Shown: positions 11,760-23,799 of the stretch, one piece after another
Numbering within the stretch: position 1 is the stretch's first letter
Layout of the letters: each line of letters begins with the position of its first letter
The notes under the pieces: generated by a model
The model's input: only the letters and a program-made list of their open reading frames with translations
The model's database searches: none
What the model was told of the DNA's origin: nothing
From: Elysia chlorotica
Taxonomy: Eukaryota > Mollusca > Gastropoda > Plakobranchidae
DNA length: 64,000 bases
Reading direction: 5' to 3'
NCBI GenBank assembly: GCA_003991915.1
Contig: RQTK01000014.1
Coordinates: 846,955 to 910,954 of the forward strand
Position numbers and translations under genes: made by a program

Positions 11760-13817
11760 CGTTCTAAAACAATAAATATATAAACAAGCAAACAAAGTAT
11801 AACAGCACTGTGTTGCAGCGGTGTTAATTTGAAGTATAAAAACCCGTTTGGGAAATGAACAGTTTAGTATCTGACCTCAAAGAAAATTTAAAGTCAAAAC
11901 TGTTAGATAAGAGTGATGACGTTCAAACGGGTAACTGCTGCGCTTAAATAGAAAAGGTATTACAAACTTTTTCAGAAAGATAGATAGAAGCGGGTACTTC
12001 TTACGTAGTTTGTGGATAGAAGTAAGGTAAGAGCAGCATAATTATATATAATAAAGAAAACAACGGCTTACACATTTTATTATTATTTGATATTACAAAT
12101 ACAATAGTCCAACGACTCGCCTTTTTTCAATTTACTCACCACGTCCTCAAGTTTCTGCCAACAACGAGCCATCACAGATAGGATGTGGAATAACGTAGTC
12201 CTGGTGAAACTTAAACGACCTTGGTATACCTGATAACCACTGGCTTTCCTCAGAGCAGAATGAATGCTATCCGCACGATACAGCTGAAAGTCGTTCTGTG
12301 ATTTTTTTAATCACCTGTGACAATTCGATTCCGGAATTTGCAACCCTGCAACCGAATCAACCGGAATGCAAAATCAAACCGGTTTTATGCTTTTTTCATA
12401 GAAAAGGTTGAGTAACTGCAAATTAATACTAACATACTTATATCCTAAAATGTGTCTGTTTGATAATGGCAATTGTAGCTAAACATTCAGGCTTCGTGAA
12501 GAAAAGCTACTTTTAGTACCTCTCGCGTCCTGTTCTCTATAGAGGGAGGGAGAGAATTATCTCCCTCTCTCCGGGTTTAACGTCTCCTAGGTTCCCCTGG
12601 GGGGTCCTATACGGCGACAGCTCTCGCGTCCTGAATCAAGACCAAGGTTTGTAATGAAACTTGCCCGAGGTTTTCCAAAGTACAGACAAAGAGAATTATA
12701 GCCTATATAATGACGACCTGTGACCAGACCGGCATGCACACTGCTTCTGGTGCGTAACTGCAGCTTAAAAGTAGCTGAATGTATGGTCTACTTCCAACCC
12801 AAAGAAAAAGTAAACACAAGAAACCCCACAGCAATCAAGAGCAATTATATCGCTGTTTAAATACTTTCTTTTTAATAAACTCTCCAACGCATTTTTGTTA
12901 CCGCATGGAAAGAGTATTGTAAGAAGTAGAACACACATCGCCACCAGAACGATCTATTTGCTTATTAATTTTTTTTTATTTCTTTTTGTGGGATACAGAC
13001 AGAGTCAAAGAGCAAAAGTAATTAACCTTTACGTTAGGAGTTAAAGTTAAATTATATATTCAATGTAATTGGAACAGTTCGAAATGTTTAACAATGTTGT
13101 TGAGTTGGCTGATGGACCAATCAAAATACATTCTCAGTAATATTCTGAATAATATATATATATATGTAGTTGATCAAATTAGATTTAAATTTTCTTACGG
13201 TTTTGTAGGAATGGTTAGAATTAAGGCTTCCCAAAGTAACCCACCAATTCAGCGAAGTTAACAAACATTTATCTTACATTAAGAGTCAAATAAGCCATGC
13301 ATTATGAGTCGTTAGGACAGTTTGACTTATGTTGCTCCATCGGATTGGGGCATTGCAAAGGATCATATCTGAAATTTGTTTCGATTAACCATTATCTGAT
13401 TTTCACTATAAAATGATCCTAAAGAGGGACTTCTTAAAGCCAAAGCCAAAGCCAAAACAGTGGGCACAACTGTTATCAAATTAAAAATCATAATATCCAT
13501 TGCTACTCGGCTACTTTCTTTCAAAGCGGTTAAATATTCAGGTTGATAAGAATTGTAAAATCCGATGGATAAAATTGTTAAAAATCCACTTACAGATAAC
13601 ACACATAAAAAACACGTGAAAAGACAAAAAACTGATCAGGTCAACGCGTTGAGTGCAACTCTAACTGTAAACAAAATGTTGAAGCAGATGATGCAAATAA
13701 ACCGTGCCAGGAAGTTTTGACAGAGGGGCAGATTACATACTTTGTGATAGGGGTTATTATTTTTCTTCTTCTTCTGCGTTAATGTTCAATATGCCCAAAT
13801 TTTTTAAATTTTTAGTT
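11760..13817. repeat. 2.06-kb tandem duplication, copy 2
   Basis: Second copy of 9682-11738, with scattered substitutions and small indels. Three larger changes stand out. An 88-bp insertion lies at 12533-12620. The stretch equivalent to 10771-10897 is missing, joined at a short ATCT microhomology. Several small indels break the open frame seen in copy 1. It continues to the right into a non-LTR RNase H fragment that copy 1 lacks beyond its last 60 bp. Confidence 0.93.
12533..12620. mobile_element. 88-bp insertion with 13-bp target duplication
   Basis: Copy 1 has a single CTCTCGCGTCCTG (about 10440-10452). Copy 2 has it twice, at 12520-12532 and 12621-12633, flanking this 88-bp insert. The insert opens TTCTCTATAGAGGGAGGG, contains a GA/TC hairpin and continues CCGGGTTTAACGTCTCCTAGG. 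A related sequence with a long CT expansion lies at 26696-26880. The perfect duplication and the empty copy 1 site show a real insertion event, most simply a short SINE-like element. Confidence 0.88.
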
Positions 13818-14314
13818 GGCCTCCTCGACCTAAAAGGCAGTCTGTTGTAGGGTTTCCAGGGTACCCCATAATTTTTGCTCCAGTGTTGTATCTGAAGGCC
13901 ATATTTTTGGTCTGAGCTGGGAATAAGAGTGGCATGCCATGAGGACATGTTATGGAGTTTGAGGAATGTCTTCTCATTCACAGAAAGGAGTGATGCTGAT
14001 CTTTTATTTGTACATGTGTGCATTTAGTTGGCATTGTCCCGTTCTAAGTCGAACAATTGTAGTTTGCTGATATCATGGAAGATTTTGTAAACTTTTAAAT
14101 ACATTAGTTTTGTTCTGGTTTTCCAGGAACTGTTCATATTGTTCTTAACAAGTGCTTTAGTGTCTTGGGATGAAATTTTTGTCGATCGTTGAACGTTTGA
14201 AGAGCCCTCTTTTGCAAGCCTGTCAGCTGACTCATTTCTCGACAGGAGGCCACAGTGAGCTGAAACCACTGCAGGGTTTCGCAATTTGTTCTTGCTAACG
14301 AGTTTGAATTTCAT
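13757..14314 (-). pseudogene. Decayed non-LTR retrotransposon RNase H/C-terminal fragment
   Basis: On the minus strand one frame reads through 186 codons with a single in-frame stop at 14024-14026. The upstream part contains SAHCGLLSRNESADRLAKEG, which matches the RNase H block of Jockey/CR1-like elements (usual form GHCG-GNE-AD-LAKEG). The downstream part (MHTCTNKRSASLL onward) fits the C-terminal region by position but is badly decayed and its cysteines are lost. The endonuclease and reverse transcriptase parts are not present upstream. This is a dead fragment, and its clade cannot be assigned from what remains. Confidence 0.65.
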
Positions 14315-14460
14315 AAGACTATTTATGTCATCCGAATTATTTTAAACAAATCGATTATTCAGAGTCCATGCTTATTTTTATTGCTATGTAAACTTTGTAC
14401 CAACAAACTGTAAGAGTGCCTCAGAAAAGATTATGATAATAATGTTGACTTAATTCTTGG

Positions 14461-14574
14461 AGCTGTAAGTACAACGTCGCCGTAGCTTATGGCTCGTCGT
14501 TGCAATTTAAGAATAAGAAGTCTTACGACGCATCGTAGGCTACCACGACGTTGTAATTACGACCCTTGGTGTCT
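14461..14574. mobile_element. Foldback (MITE-like) element, copy 2
   Basis: The left arm GTAAGTACAACGTCGCCGTAG pairs with the right arm, which reads GTAATTACAACGTCGTGGTAG on the other strand. A second inner pair surrounds CTCGTCGT/CTTACGACG. CTTGG occurs directly on both sides (14456-14460 and 14575-14579) and could be a 5-bp target duplication, but this is short enough to be chance. It is the clearest member of the family. Confidence 0.72.
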
Positions 14575-14637
14575 AGATTAGAGTCAACTTTTAAACAAGT
14601 TTCCATAATGTAGATCTTGGGTAGCAGGCACAGCATC

Positions 14638-14728
14638 ATGGTAGCTTACGAAGCGTGTTAAGGATAATGATGCGATAAAGAAGGCGCACGATGAGTCATG
14701 AGCTACTGCGACATTGTGTATACGACCC
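14638..14728. mobile_element. Foldback element, copy 3, partial
   Basis: GGTAGCTTACGAAGCG on the left, with ATGAGCTACTGCGACATTGTG and TACGACCC on the right, match the inner and right arms of the copy about 65 bp upstream. The outer left arm is lost. Confidence 0.55.
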
Positions 14729-14730
14729 GT

Positions 14731-15585
14731 AATCTTCAATCAAATTTCCAGGGATTTGAGCGTATTATTTTGAAGCACTAGAGCTATCATTCTATGGTTT
14801 TTAATTTTTTTTTAAATGTGCATTTTCATTATGATTTTTCAAAACAAAATGTATCTAGGCTCTACACTCTCTAATGATCTAAAACAAATTTTCACAGAAA
14901 TGTTTTGTTTTCAATCTTTTCCCTTGAGTGGGTACCAGGTGTGGATTCAAAACACAATAATTTTGTTAATATTAAATTTGTTAAAATGTGCTAATAATCA
15001 TAGGGTTACATGTGTCTTACCATACTCTTACAGGGCAGATAAATAAAGCCTGGTCAAGTTAAAATTTTTAAGAACAGGGAGCGCGATCCAAATTTATCGA
15101 TCACCCTGTCTGATTCTGTTCAAGGCTAGATAAACTCGAGTGACCATGTTAAAGGCTGGATTGACCTTTCGTCTATCAAGAAGACAGTGGACTATAAAGA
15201 TAAACCATCAATGATATAATTATTATAGACATTGCGCGTTCGAGGCCCATTGCCATAATAAGAAAGCCTATCCTCCACGGCTTCTAATTTCATAGAACGT
15301 TCGTTTCCTTGTTAGAGATGTAACTGTACAATTACAATCTACTACGATATTTTATAATTATATACATATATATTGAATAGCGGCCTAAATACGCCATTCT
15401 CTACCGTATTATGAATTGCGTGGTCTCTGTTGCTTTCTCGAGACACGTACACGTATTTGACATCTTGGCATCATCAGCAGATTTTTTCTAAAGCCTCTTG
15501 GTTTTGGAAGCTTGAACCTGTCGATTCGCCATGTGCGGGACTGAATTCGGGTCGACATTTTGATTTAATTCTCTTGACACAATCA
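14731..15585. other. AT-rich intergenic DNA, no gene seen
   Basis: No coding exon or RNA gene is recognisable. The frame at 14816-15046 has no family resemblance. Confidence 0.5.
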
Positions 15586-15875
15586 ACCTACCCAACCGAT
15601 GCTCCCCAAAATTACAGGCAAAGTCACTGAATGGACTGAAGTGAACACATGTTTTCGTAACATCGTAACAAGGGTAATGATGATCTATGTGTTTTAAATT
15701 AGTATCACAGACAGAATGATATTTATACCCAGTGATTATTTTTCGTTCGGCCTACAAGCCTACTTGACTTAGGTGTTAAATTGCCCAAAGTGTAACTACT
15801 ATGATATGTCTGACTTTGGTTCTAAATGCAATTATTTATTTCGATGACACTGTCTGTTATTTTAGGAAGCCTCTA
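15586..15875. repeat. Dispersed ~290-bp repeat, copy A
   Basis: The stretch with TTACAGGCAAAGTCA, GTAACAAGGGTAATG, CGGCCTACAAGCCTA, TTTGGTTCTAAATGCAA and GGAAGCCTC recurs colinearly at 22282-22575. The two copies are clearly diverged. No coding capacity or terminal repeats are visible, so the family is unidentified. Confidence 0.8.
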
Positions 15876-16221
15876 GGTCAAATCAACCCCTCGTCCCAGG
15901 CAATAATTGCGCAAAATTATCAAGAAAGGCTTCAATGACCTATGTGGTTTATCGATTCAATCATGAAATGTTTTTATAGATACTCTACATGTCATAATAG
16001 ATTTGACGTAAACGATTGTTAAGGGCTGGTAATAAAAACTTATCCGATGTTGCATGCCCTCTCCCAAGATTTTTTTTAAGCTTAGTGCATGTACTTTAGA
16101 GCAACTGGTGAAACTTGAGAAATGTCTATCATAGTTATTGTTTATTGTCCAACACACCATAATACCGATTTGTGAGGTCAAGGAAAGAAGATGCCCTTTA
16201 TCCTGAAGCCAACTGTCATAT

Positions 16222-16241
16222 CAGAGAGAGACAGAGAGAGA

Positions 16242-16288
<47 letters not shown>
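16222..16288. repeat. GA microsatellite
   Basis: Nearly pure GA, followed at irregular spacing by further AGAGAG clusters to about 16470. Arg-Glu open frames here are artefacts. Confidence 0.95.
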
Positions 16289-16291
<3 letters not shown>

Positions 16292-16624
16292 ATACATCCG
16301 ACCTTGCATTTCTTTTTCACATCAAATAGACGAGCTGACATACCCAATACCGCTGATTGGTCAAATCAGAGAGAGTAGATGTCATAAACCCCATCTTGCG
16401 CCTTTTGGTCTTATCAGAGAGAGGAGCTGATATACACATACCGGTTAATTTTCGAAATCAGAGAGAGAAGTTATCAATATTCTCTCGTCTGATATTTTCA
16501 CCTCCCCTTCACCCAGAACCAAAGGCACAACTTATTTTATTACATCTGCCCTGCTCTTTCAGCGCTTCATCTCGACAAACTGGGCGTTGTTCTCAAATCA
16601 TAAAATAACTCATCTTTCAAACAA

Positions 16625-16702
16625 TGTACGAGTAGCAGTTAAGATAATTATGCGATTTAAAATGCTTACGACGCGTAACACAGCGACGTTGTTATTACCA
16701 CC
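16625..16702. mobile_element. Foldback element, copy 4, partial
   Basis: ATGCTTACGACGCGTAACAC followed by AGCGACGTTGTTATTACCACC matches the right arm and inner loop of the copy at 14461-14574. The left arm is mostly eroded. Confidence 0.5.
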
Positions 16703-17282
16703 TATGGTATCGTCGCGCTGTATATGTACAACAAGACGTAAAATTGTCAAACGTTAGTCTTCAGACTCAATATTGATGTAGCATAGTTGCTGAACTTGTA
16801 TGTTACATAACCAACAAATCAACCAATCGACATAGTCAGTGTGCACCTCATTCACAGAAGTCTCAATGATTTAACGCTAATTTGGTTTGGGGGGGGGGGG
16901 GGGATCATTTAATATTTAGAATGCACACAAATAACAGTCATGTATTTTGGTGGGTTATATTTGTTTTTAAAATGAATTTTGTACAGGCCACATCTATTAA
17001 AATGTCTAAATAAGTGCTGTAAACATTGATTCATTACGATGACGGTAAAGATTTAAAGACACGGTGACACCTATGAATTCTCGAAGCATATTTGGTCGTC
17101 TCTTTGTAACGGTTAATATATAATAGATAATGAAAGCATATAATGAAAGCTTTCATACCATGTTGATCAAATTCATTTAGCATAACTGTCAACTGATGCA
17201 AGACAAACGAGTAACATGTCAACCTACTTTATTTTCCATTAAGCTAATTTGATAGCTCTTCATTTACTATGATTCTGTATGC
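16703..17282. other. Intergenic DNA with a poly-G run
   Basis: A 15-base G run lies at 16889-16903. Nothing else is supported. Confidence 0.5.
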
Positions 17283-17425
17283 GATAGTTGAGTTAGATGC
17301 TTAACGTCCAAGGCCAGCACTATTGTGAACGGGCCCCGAGACTAACGTCTGACACGTTTACGTGCTGCCACACAGAGACCGGGAATAGTACGATTCTGTC
17401 TCAGCTGTAGGGGTTGAAATCGCCA
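17283..17425 (-). mobile_element. tRNA-derived SINE, 3' part
   Basis: Minus-strand copy showing the reversed tail GCTTAACGTCCAAGGCCAGC, the segment CGGGCCCCGAGACTAACGTC, GTGCTGCCACACAGAG and the core TTCTGTCTCAGC. The tRNA-like head is missing. Confidence 0.75.
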
Positions 17426-17648
17426 GAGCCATGTAATTCTTGCACCGAAAAAAAGGGTTAAAGTAAATTTGGACCATGGCTGATGAAGTACACACGACCT
17501 GATAACTGTGTGCCTACTTTCTCAGGTCATTGATTTATAAATCAATAAGTCCTCATGGTCATTGACAGACACTTAATAATAAATTTATAGTTTTTTGTTT
17601 GTTTTGGGTTTTTTTTTCTTATCTCGACTAAAATTAACTGGAAAGACG

Positions 17649-17794
<146 letters not shown>

Positions 17795-18014
17795 GGTCAT
17801 TAAGTTTAAAAGAAAACACGAAATAGACAACGTAGCACTATAGACAACCGAATTGAGTTCAGTCCAAAGCTCAGTACCAGATATGTTATCAATCTAGATA
17901 CGTTATAAATGAGGTCATAAAAAAATTTTTAAAAAAATAAAATACAAAAACAGAAAGACGGGGGAGAAAGCGTAACAAGTATCAGTCCGAATGCACTGTT
18001 TTCAGTCTTTTTAT

Positions 18015-18480
18015 TTATACTACTATATGAAGGCCCGCGATAAAAGTTTCAACCAATACCCATGTTGGCATTGATGTTAAGTTAACAGAAAATGGTTGAT
18101 CAAGTATTGTATTGTCATTGTTTGTAACTGTAGAGGCTGCCTGACTGATGTCAGGTGGAGGCGTTAGTGGTGATGTAGATTTAGATCTAATCCGTGCTGG
18201 TCTATCTTCTTTTCGTGGTGGTGTAGTAGATCCAAAACTGTGTCTACGTTGTGGATATCTAGAGCTAGCTATGTCTTTTTTCACTTTGTCGTAGACCTAG
18301 ATCTAGAGATCTAGATTTCGACCAGTATCAGTAGGCCTAGATATGGATGGTTGATCAAGTTTTGTTTGTGATTGTGTGGTTGACGGGATTTGATTTTGAT
18401 TGAGAGTTGATGCTAAGACTTAGTATCTGGATCGTCTTAAACGACGTCTCTTTTTCTCACCTGCCATCGCAAAAACGTTG
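18015..18480 (-). pseudogene. Possible relic coding segment, unidentified
   Basis: On the minus strand an ATG near 18469 opens MAGEKKRRRLRRSRY and stops. After further in-frame stops a basic, Ser/Pro-rich frame follows (18015-18284) containing RYPQRRHSFGSTTPPRKED and RSKSTSPLTPPPD. TKLDQPS and ILDQPFS occur as two related words in the two parts, suggesting an old internal repeat. The composition resembles a nucleic-acid-binding ORF1/gag-like relic, but I recognise no domain. Confidence 0.25.
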
Positions 18481-19470
18481 AACAAAATATATTTGATTGA
18501 CTGACGTGTGAAAGGCTCCACTGTCTCCGTTTGATTTAGGAGGATCCGTTTGTAATGTTGGTTTTTTAATTAGTGTTACTTCTATGATTAAGGTCAGGAT
18601 ACAATAAGTATCAAAATAAAAAGTGATTTCGCGTCCTTTTTCACATAAAGGTCACCGTTAATTGTGAGACAAGATAAAGTACGCCATTCATTCAAGGTGA
18701 GATAATCACAGCTATCTAATATCGCATAAGATAAGAATATAATAGTGAGCGATATACAACATTACTGTCTACGATAAAGGCATCTATGATAAGATTAAAA
18801 TTGACAAGATAAAGCAAGGCAAGATGAGTTCAAAGTCACCTTATCGCGAATATCACGTAGAGATTGAAAATTAATTAGGATAAGTTTCTGTTAATGTGCT
18901 GAGTATTTTCTTCTGATTATATTAGCTGATTTTGAGCCGTTGCTAGTGTATAGATTTAGGAAAAAAGACTTACAAAACGAAACGTACACCCTGGTATTAT
19001 TCGAATTGATGCGGCATTATTATAGATAATGAAAGATGCAATTACCGCAGGCCTGATTCACTACACCTTGCGGCATACCCACAAGAAAATAAAGTATAAC
19101 CTTACCCTCTAATACCTGATCAAGATTCTATAGGCGTGCTTGAAGATTGTGTTTCTTAAAAATTTTTACAGACTCATTATGAATAATAATGTTGAGTACA
19201 TTCCATGGCCAAAATTTCATTTGATTATGCTATCCATCATTTGCCAATCAATTAATAAAACAAATTGATCATTCGATTGGCCATTACACCATCTATCATT
19301 CAATTAGTCATTGTCCAGTATACCATCATTCTGCATGTTTCCCTTTTCTCCACATAAAGAAACGGCTATTAGGGTTGCTTAGAGATGGACCTTTAACTTA
19401 AGTAAATTAAGAATAAAGGCTTTATATGCTCGACAAAAAAAGAGTTCCTTTTAGCTTTACGCTCCCTCAA

Positions 19471-19790
19471 CACCCGCTACCATAATTCTCCTTCGGAACT
19501 AACAGGGGCTATTAAAACATAATACGACGCCCCTTAACTTTTTAAATCATATCAGTGTCAGGTGGCTTAATCTGTACTGCTTTAGACTGGCAGGCAAGAA
19601 GTTGTGTTCGAATCTACCAGCTTTCGCAGCACGCGTTACCATAACTCACCCTCGTAACCAACAGTAGCTAATAAAACACAATACCTACTTAATTTATTTT
19701 TTAATCGTATCAGCATCGGGTAGCCCAATCTGTAGTGCTTTAGACTGGCGGGCAAGAAGTTGTGTTCGAATCTAAGCCTGTGCCACCACC
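19471..19790 (+). repeat. Tandem pair of tRNA-like SINE heads
   Basis: Two units of about 158 bp each carry a leader (CCGCTACCATAATTCTCC or its variant) and then a tRNA-like block. The blocks, GGTGGCTTAATCTGTACTGC to TGTTCGAATC at 19561-19614 and TAGCCCAATCTGTAGTGC to TGTTCGAATC at 19720-19772, have A-box-like and B-box sequences. The rest of the local SINE core is absent, so this is a different, tandemly duplicated tRNA-derived unit. Cloverleaf pairing is poor, which argues against functional tRNAs. Confidence 0.65.
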
Positions 19791-19800
19791 GTTATTGTTG

Positions 19801-20834
19801 GTGTCGCGCTTTTCGTACATGATATACTTGGTATTGGTGAAGGCAGAGGACGTAAAAATCAGTTCAATAGGTACGGCTCAAGCTGGCGTTCATAGAGGCG
19901 AAGGAATTGTGTCGCCGACAACCTAGGCATCGTAAGCTTTAAGAACCAGTCTACGTACATTTATTTCAAACATTTTTTTGCTTCGTTTAATAATTTTGTG
20001 TTGTCAATTTCAAAAGAATGACTGTGATATGTTTTAAAGGATTAAAAGAGGATAAAAATGTTTCATTGAAAAGTATTGTGTTAGAATAATAACAAATTGC
20101 TTAACTGATATGTTACGAATTAACCATTGCAACAGACCTGAGTCAATGGTTACATAACACTTATATATTTCATTATACATTTACTAATTTTCATGGTTTT
20201 GGTCAGTCTAGTGGTATGCCTTTTTCATACACAAATTAATTTTTTCCATTATTATAACACAAATTTGAAAAAAAATGGCAAAAGAAATAGTGCAAACAAT
20301 GCTCCAGGTGAAACAACATGTTGGCTATACCTTTTCAGGTACATCCGTGTCTTTTAAAAATTGATTTTGTTTTCTGCTATGTGAAACGAAACAGAAAAAA
20401 TTTGCAAACGGAGAAGAAGACATCACAGCAAACAAGTAATGCTCCAGATAAAAAAAATGATACCCTACCTTCTCGGACTTTTTCTTCTTGGATACATGCG
20501 AAAACTGGGCGAGGATACTCATAACCGTGCTGAGGTAGAAAAGACACTGTCCAAAATTTGCTGTCAATCTCTTTCTTTTTTTTTACTTTTATATGTAATT
20601 ATTTCCTCCGCTTCTAACAAAAATTCGCTCTTCTGAGATCGGTCGATTGTGTTGTTGCTCAAACTTGCGTTAAGGTTGAGCCCAACGCAATTCAAATGAA
20701 AGTCTGTGGTCGGTGATGCTAATACTTATAGAAGACTCATTAAGATGTGTGTGTTAACTAACTTACACACCTGTGTTGATGATGATGATGGTGCATGTTG
20801 TGGGGACAGGACGAAAGTGGATTGGGGGGAGAAA
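19801..20834. other. AT-rich intergenic DNA, no gene seen
   Basis: Several overlapping 60-80 residue frames between 20318 and 20636 lie on both strands. None has a recognisable domain. Confidence 0.5.
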
Positions 20835-20879
20835 GATAGTGATAGAAAGAGAGAGGGAGAGAGAGGAGAGAGAGAGGAC

Positions 20880-20911
<32 letters not shown>

Positions 20912-20968
20912 AAGAGAGAGAGAGAAAGGGGGAGAGATGGTGAAAGATGGGGAGTGAGAGAGAAATAG

Positions 20969-21014
<46 letters not shown>

Positions 21015-21420
21015 GAGGGGGAGAGAGAGATGCGCTAAGTAAAAGTCGTTTCTTATGGTGAATTAAATATTTAGTGTTTTTTCCTCTTTGTCTGTCTATC
21101 TATCTATTTATCTAGCGAGCTTATTGACTCTTCCCCCCCCCCCTCTTTCCCCTCCTTCCACGTCACTCACTCACTCTTTTCTTCTTTCTACGTCTATGCG
21201 TGTTTCACATTCTTTGCCTTAACCTTTAACTACTTTTGTGTAATGGTAGGTCAATTGGTTTCGCAATGCCCATCATCGTCAGAGGGTCTCAACACTAACG
21301 TCCCTCTCTCTCTTTCTCTTCCCCCTCTCTATATCTCTTTCTCCCTCTCTGTTTGTGTCTCTCTCTGTCTGTCTATCTCTCTCCCTCTGTCTCTCTCATT
21401 CTCTTCCATTTTCACTCACT
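20835..21420. repeat. GA-rich then CT-rich low-complexity block
   Basis: Impure GA DNA (20835-21030) is followed by TCTA/CT-rich DNA (21095-21420). The opposed purine and pyrimidine blocks on one strand, about 70 bp apart, could pair with each other, though imperfectly. Confidence 0.9.
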
Positions 21421-22281
21421 CAATATCTAGTTCTTTCTGCTTCTACCAGGAACCTCACTCTAAACACATCGATAATTGATCTCTGCTTCAATAAAAACGT
21501 AACAAAACTAATGACTCAGGTTTTAGCGCTTGTCATACTGAGTACATGATAATTTACTCTTACAACCTCTAAAATTGCTTTAATGATGTTCGGTTTTTTA
21601 ATCACCCCAACCCCTCGAAAATAAAAATCACCTTGCACTCCCGTTATGCTCATTGCTCATTTGAAAGCAGCAGATGACAGATGAAATAACGGTATAATGA
21701 ATAATTTTTATAAAAAGTAACAGTGTTCTTCTCGTTTGTTATATAAAATCAACCTCTAAACAATGCTGTCGGAATGAGGAATATAAAAAATGCTACAGTC
21801 CCGTTATATTGCTACTGTGACATAGGGAAGAGCTCTGAAATCAGATAAATCATAAGTAACAAAACGGTACGATTTTTCACTTTAAAAATCCGTTTTTTAA
21901 GGCAAAGTAAACGGTTATTATCATTACATGAACATTCCTTCCGTCCCTCTTCTGCCTCTTACTTGTACATTCAATCTTAAGGTCTATATTTAACCATGAC
22001 AGTAAACAAGTTGTAGAAATACATATACTGATATTACAACGTATTATGGAAATAAAAGAACCTCTGACCTGGACAGTACTATGAGATAAAAGAAATTGTA
22101 TTTTCATGTGTTTTTTGTTTGAGTTTCTTTTTCATCTCTATACCGCTTCCAAAAGCATATGAATGAGTCAGTTTGGTAAGAGCAAGATGCACCGATTTAT
22201 ATCATAACGTTCCTGCCTCTGTCGCAAGAGACAGATAAAACTTCGATAGGAAATACTCACTGGGCTTTGGTTTTGACCGAG

Positions 22282-22575
22282 GCTACCCAATATAACAGGC
22301 AAAGTCATCGAATAGACTAAATTGAACACATTATTGCATAACAAGGGTAATATTGATCTATTGATTTTAAATTAATATCATAGTTATGACAGAATAATAC
22401 TCAGTGAGCACTTTTGGTTCGGTCCACAAGCCTAATAGACCAAGAATGTAAACTGTCCTAAATGTACGTAGTATTTTGATGATATACCTCAGTTTGGTTC
22501 TAAATGCAAATGTTTATTTATTTCGGTGATGCAGCCTATTATTATTACCTTTTTTTTTTTTTTGAAGCCTCGGTT
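22282..22575. repeat. Dispersed ~290-bp repeat, copy B
   Basis: Colinear partner of 15586-15875, sharing AACAGGCAAAGTCATCGAAT, CATAACAAGGGTAAT, GTCCACAAGCCTA, TTGGTTCTAAATGCAA and GAAGCCTCGG. A T-run interrupts its right end. Confidence 0.8.
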
Positions 22576-22693
22576 GTGACTCTTGGCGCAAACTTTTTTT
22601 CAGGAGCACAGGGACTTGGTTTATCGCTTATTTAGTCAACCCGTGAAGCCAAAATTAATATTAATTTTGTGACTTAAAATTTGTTTTATAATA

Positions 22694-22800
22694 TAAGATA
22701 AGATAAGATAATCTTTATTTGCCCCTTTGAGGGAAAGTCGATTTGGACATGTTACATGTATTTCACACAATTATAATAAATAAACATGGCTACACAAAAA
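22694..22800 (-). mobile_element. 3' end of a non-LTR retrotransposon, pentamer tail
   Basis: Repeated AGATA units (22694-22711) are followed by ATCTTTATTTGCCCCTTTGA and GGGAAAGTCGATTTGG. On the minus strand this reads as a 3' UTR ending in AAAGATTATCTTATCTTATC, the kind of pentanucleotide tail common in CR1/L2-like elements. No reverse transcriptase domain is found to the right, so only the 3' end was inserted. The family assignment rests on tail style alone. Confidence 0.45.
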
Positions 22801-23799
22801 ATAAAAACGATCTAATTTTTTGGAAAAACTAGAATCGATACAAATTTTTGGAGAAACATTGTACTAATATGAGTGATGGCTCTTGACTGCATACTGTAGA
22901 AAAAAATATTAAGTTTAACCAAAAAGAATTTAAGCATATAGGAAAACTTTTTCTTTTACCGCCTTTTACTCTTTTTCCAATTATACATACACACACATAC
23001 ACACACACACACATACACGGCTACAAGCTCGCATAGACACAATTGTTTTATGATGAGATCCTTATTTGACGTGAGTATGATGGTACAAATGTAGTTATTG
23101 TAGCGGTCGGTTATAGCTTTAGGTTGAATCATGCGATCGCTGCGTGTGGAAAACTTAAACTCCTGGTTTAGTGGATGGTTGATATCGTTGGTTACATCTA
23201 GACATTTTTTCAACAGTGGTCTCTTATAAAGATCAATGAAAAGTGGTAGGTCCAGTTTAATTATTTATAACTTGGTACAAAAGAATATTATGTAACTATG
23301 TGCGCTTACAATCAGCAGTTGAAAAATTGAAAACCGTAAAGGGGGTAGACCACCGACAACATACTTACCTTATCTCTCCTATGTCTGTTTTGGTAAGAGT
23401 TATCGAGGCGGGTCTCGAAGTTATTTCCTCTCATGCTCATCGGTGAGTTCTTTAGCAGTGGGGCACTTTCTCTTAACTCATCCATTTTTTTTTGTCTTTG
23501 TTTAGATAATTATGTGTATATTCAAAAATAAACAAAAATCTCGCGAAGGCTATTAAATTGCGATGCTTTCCTATACTATAACTGGACCCTAATAGAGTAC
23601 AATATTGACCACACGATAAGTCTCACTTGAAAAGTAAGGCTCTTGTTTTTAACATCTTAACATTGCCAAGAATCTGATGATAATGAGTCGATGTGTTGAT
23701 AGCCAGCAATGCGGTAATGTTGAAGGCGCAAGACGCTCGTATCTTTAATTAGCAATTTCTTAAGTAAATACCGTACATGTGCTAATCTGTCTCCAATTG

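Noticed and set aside
23365..23460. U1 snRNA candidate (ATACTTACC near the start)
   Set aside because: The nine-base 5' match is not followed by the U1 stem-loops or Sm site, so it is chance.
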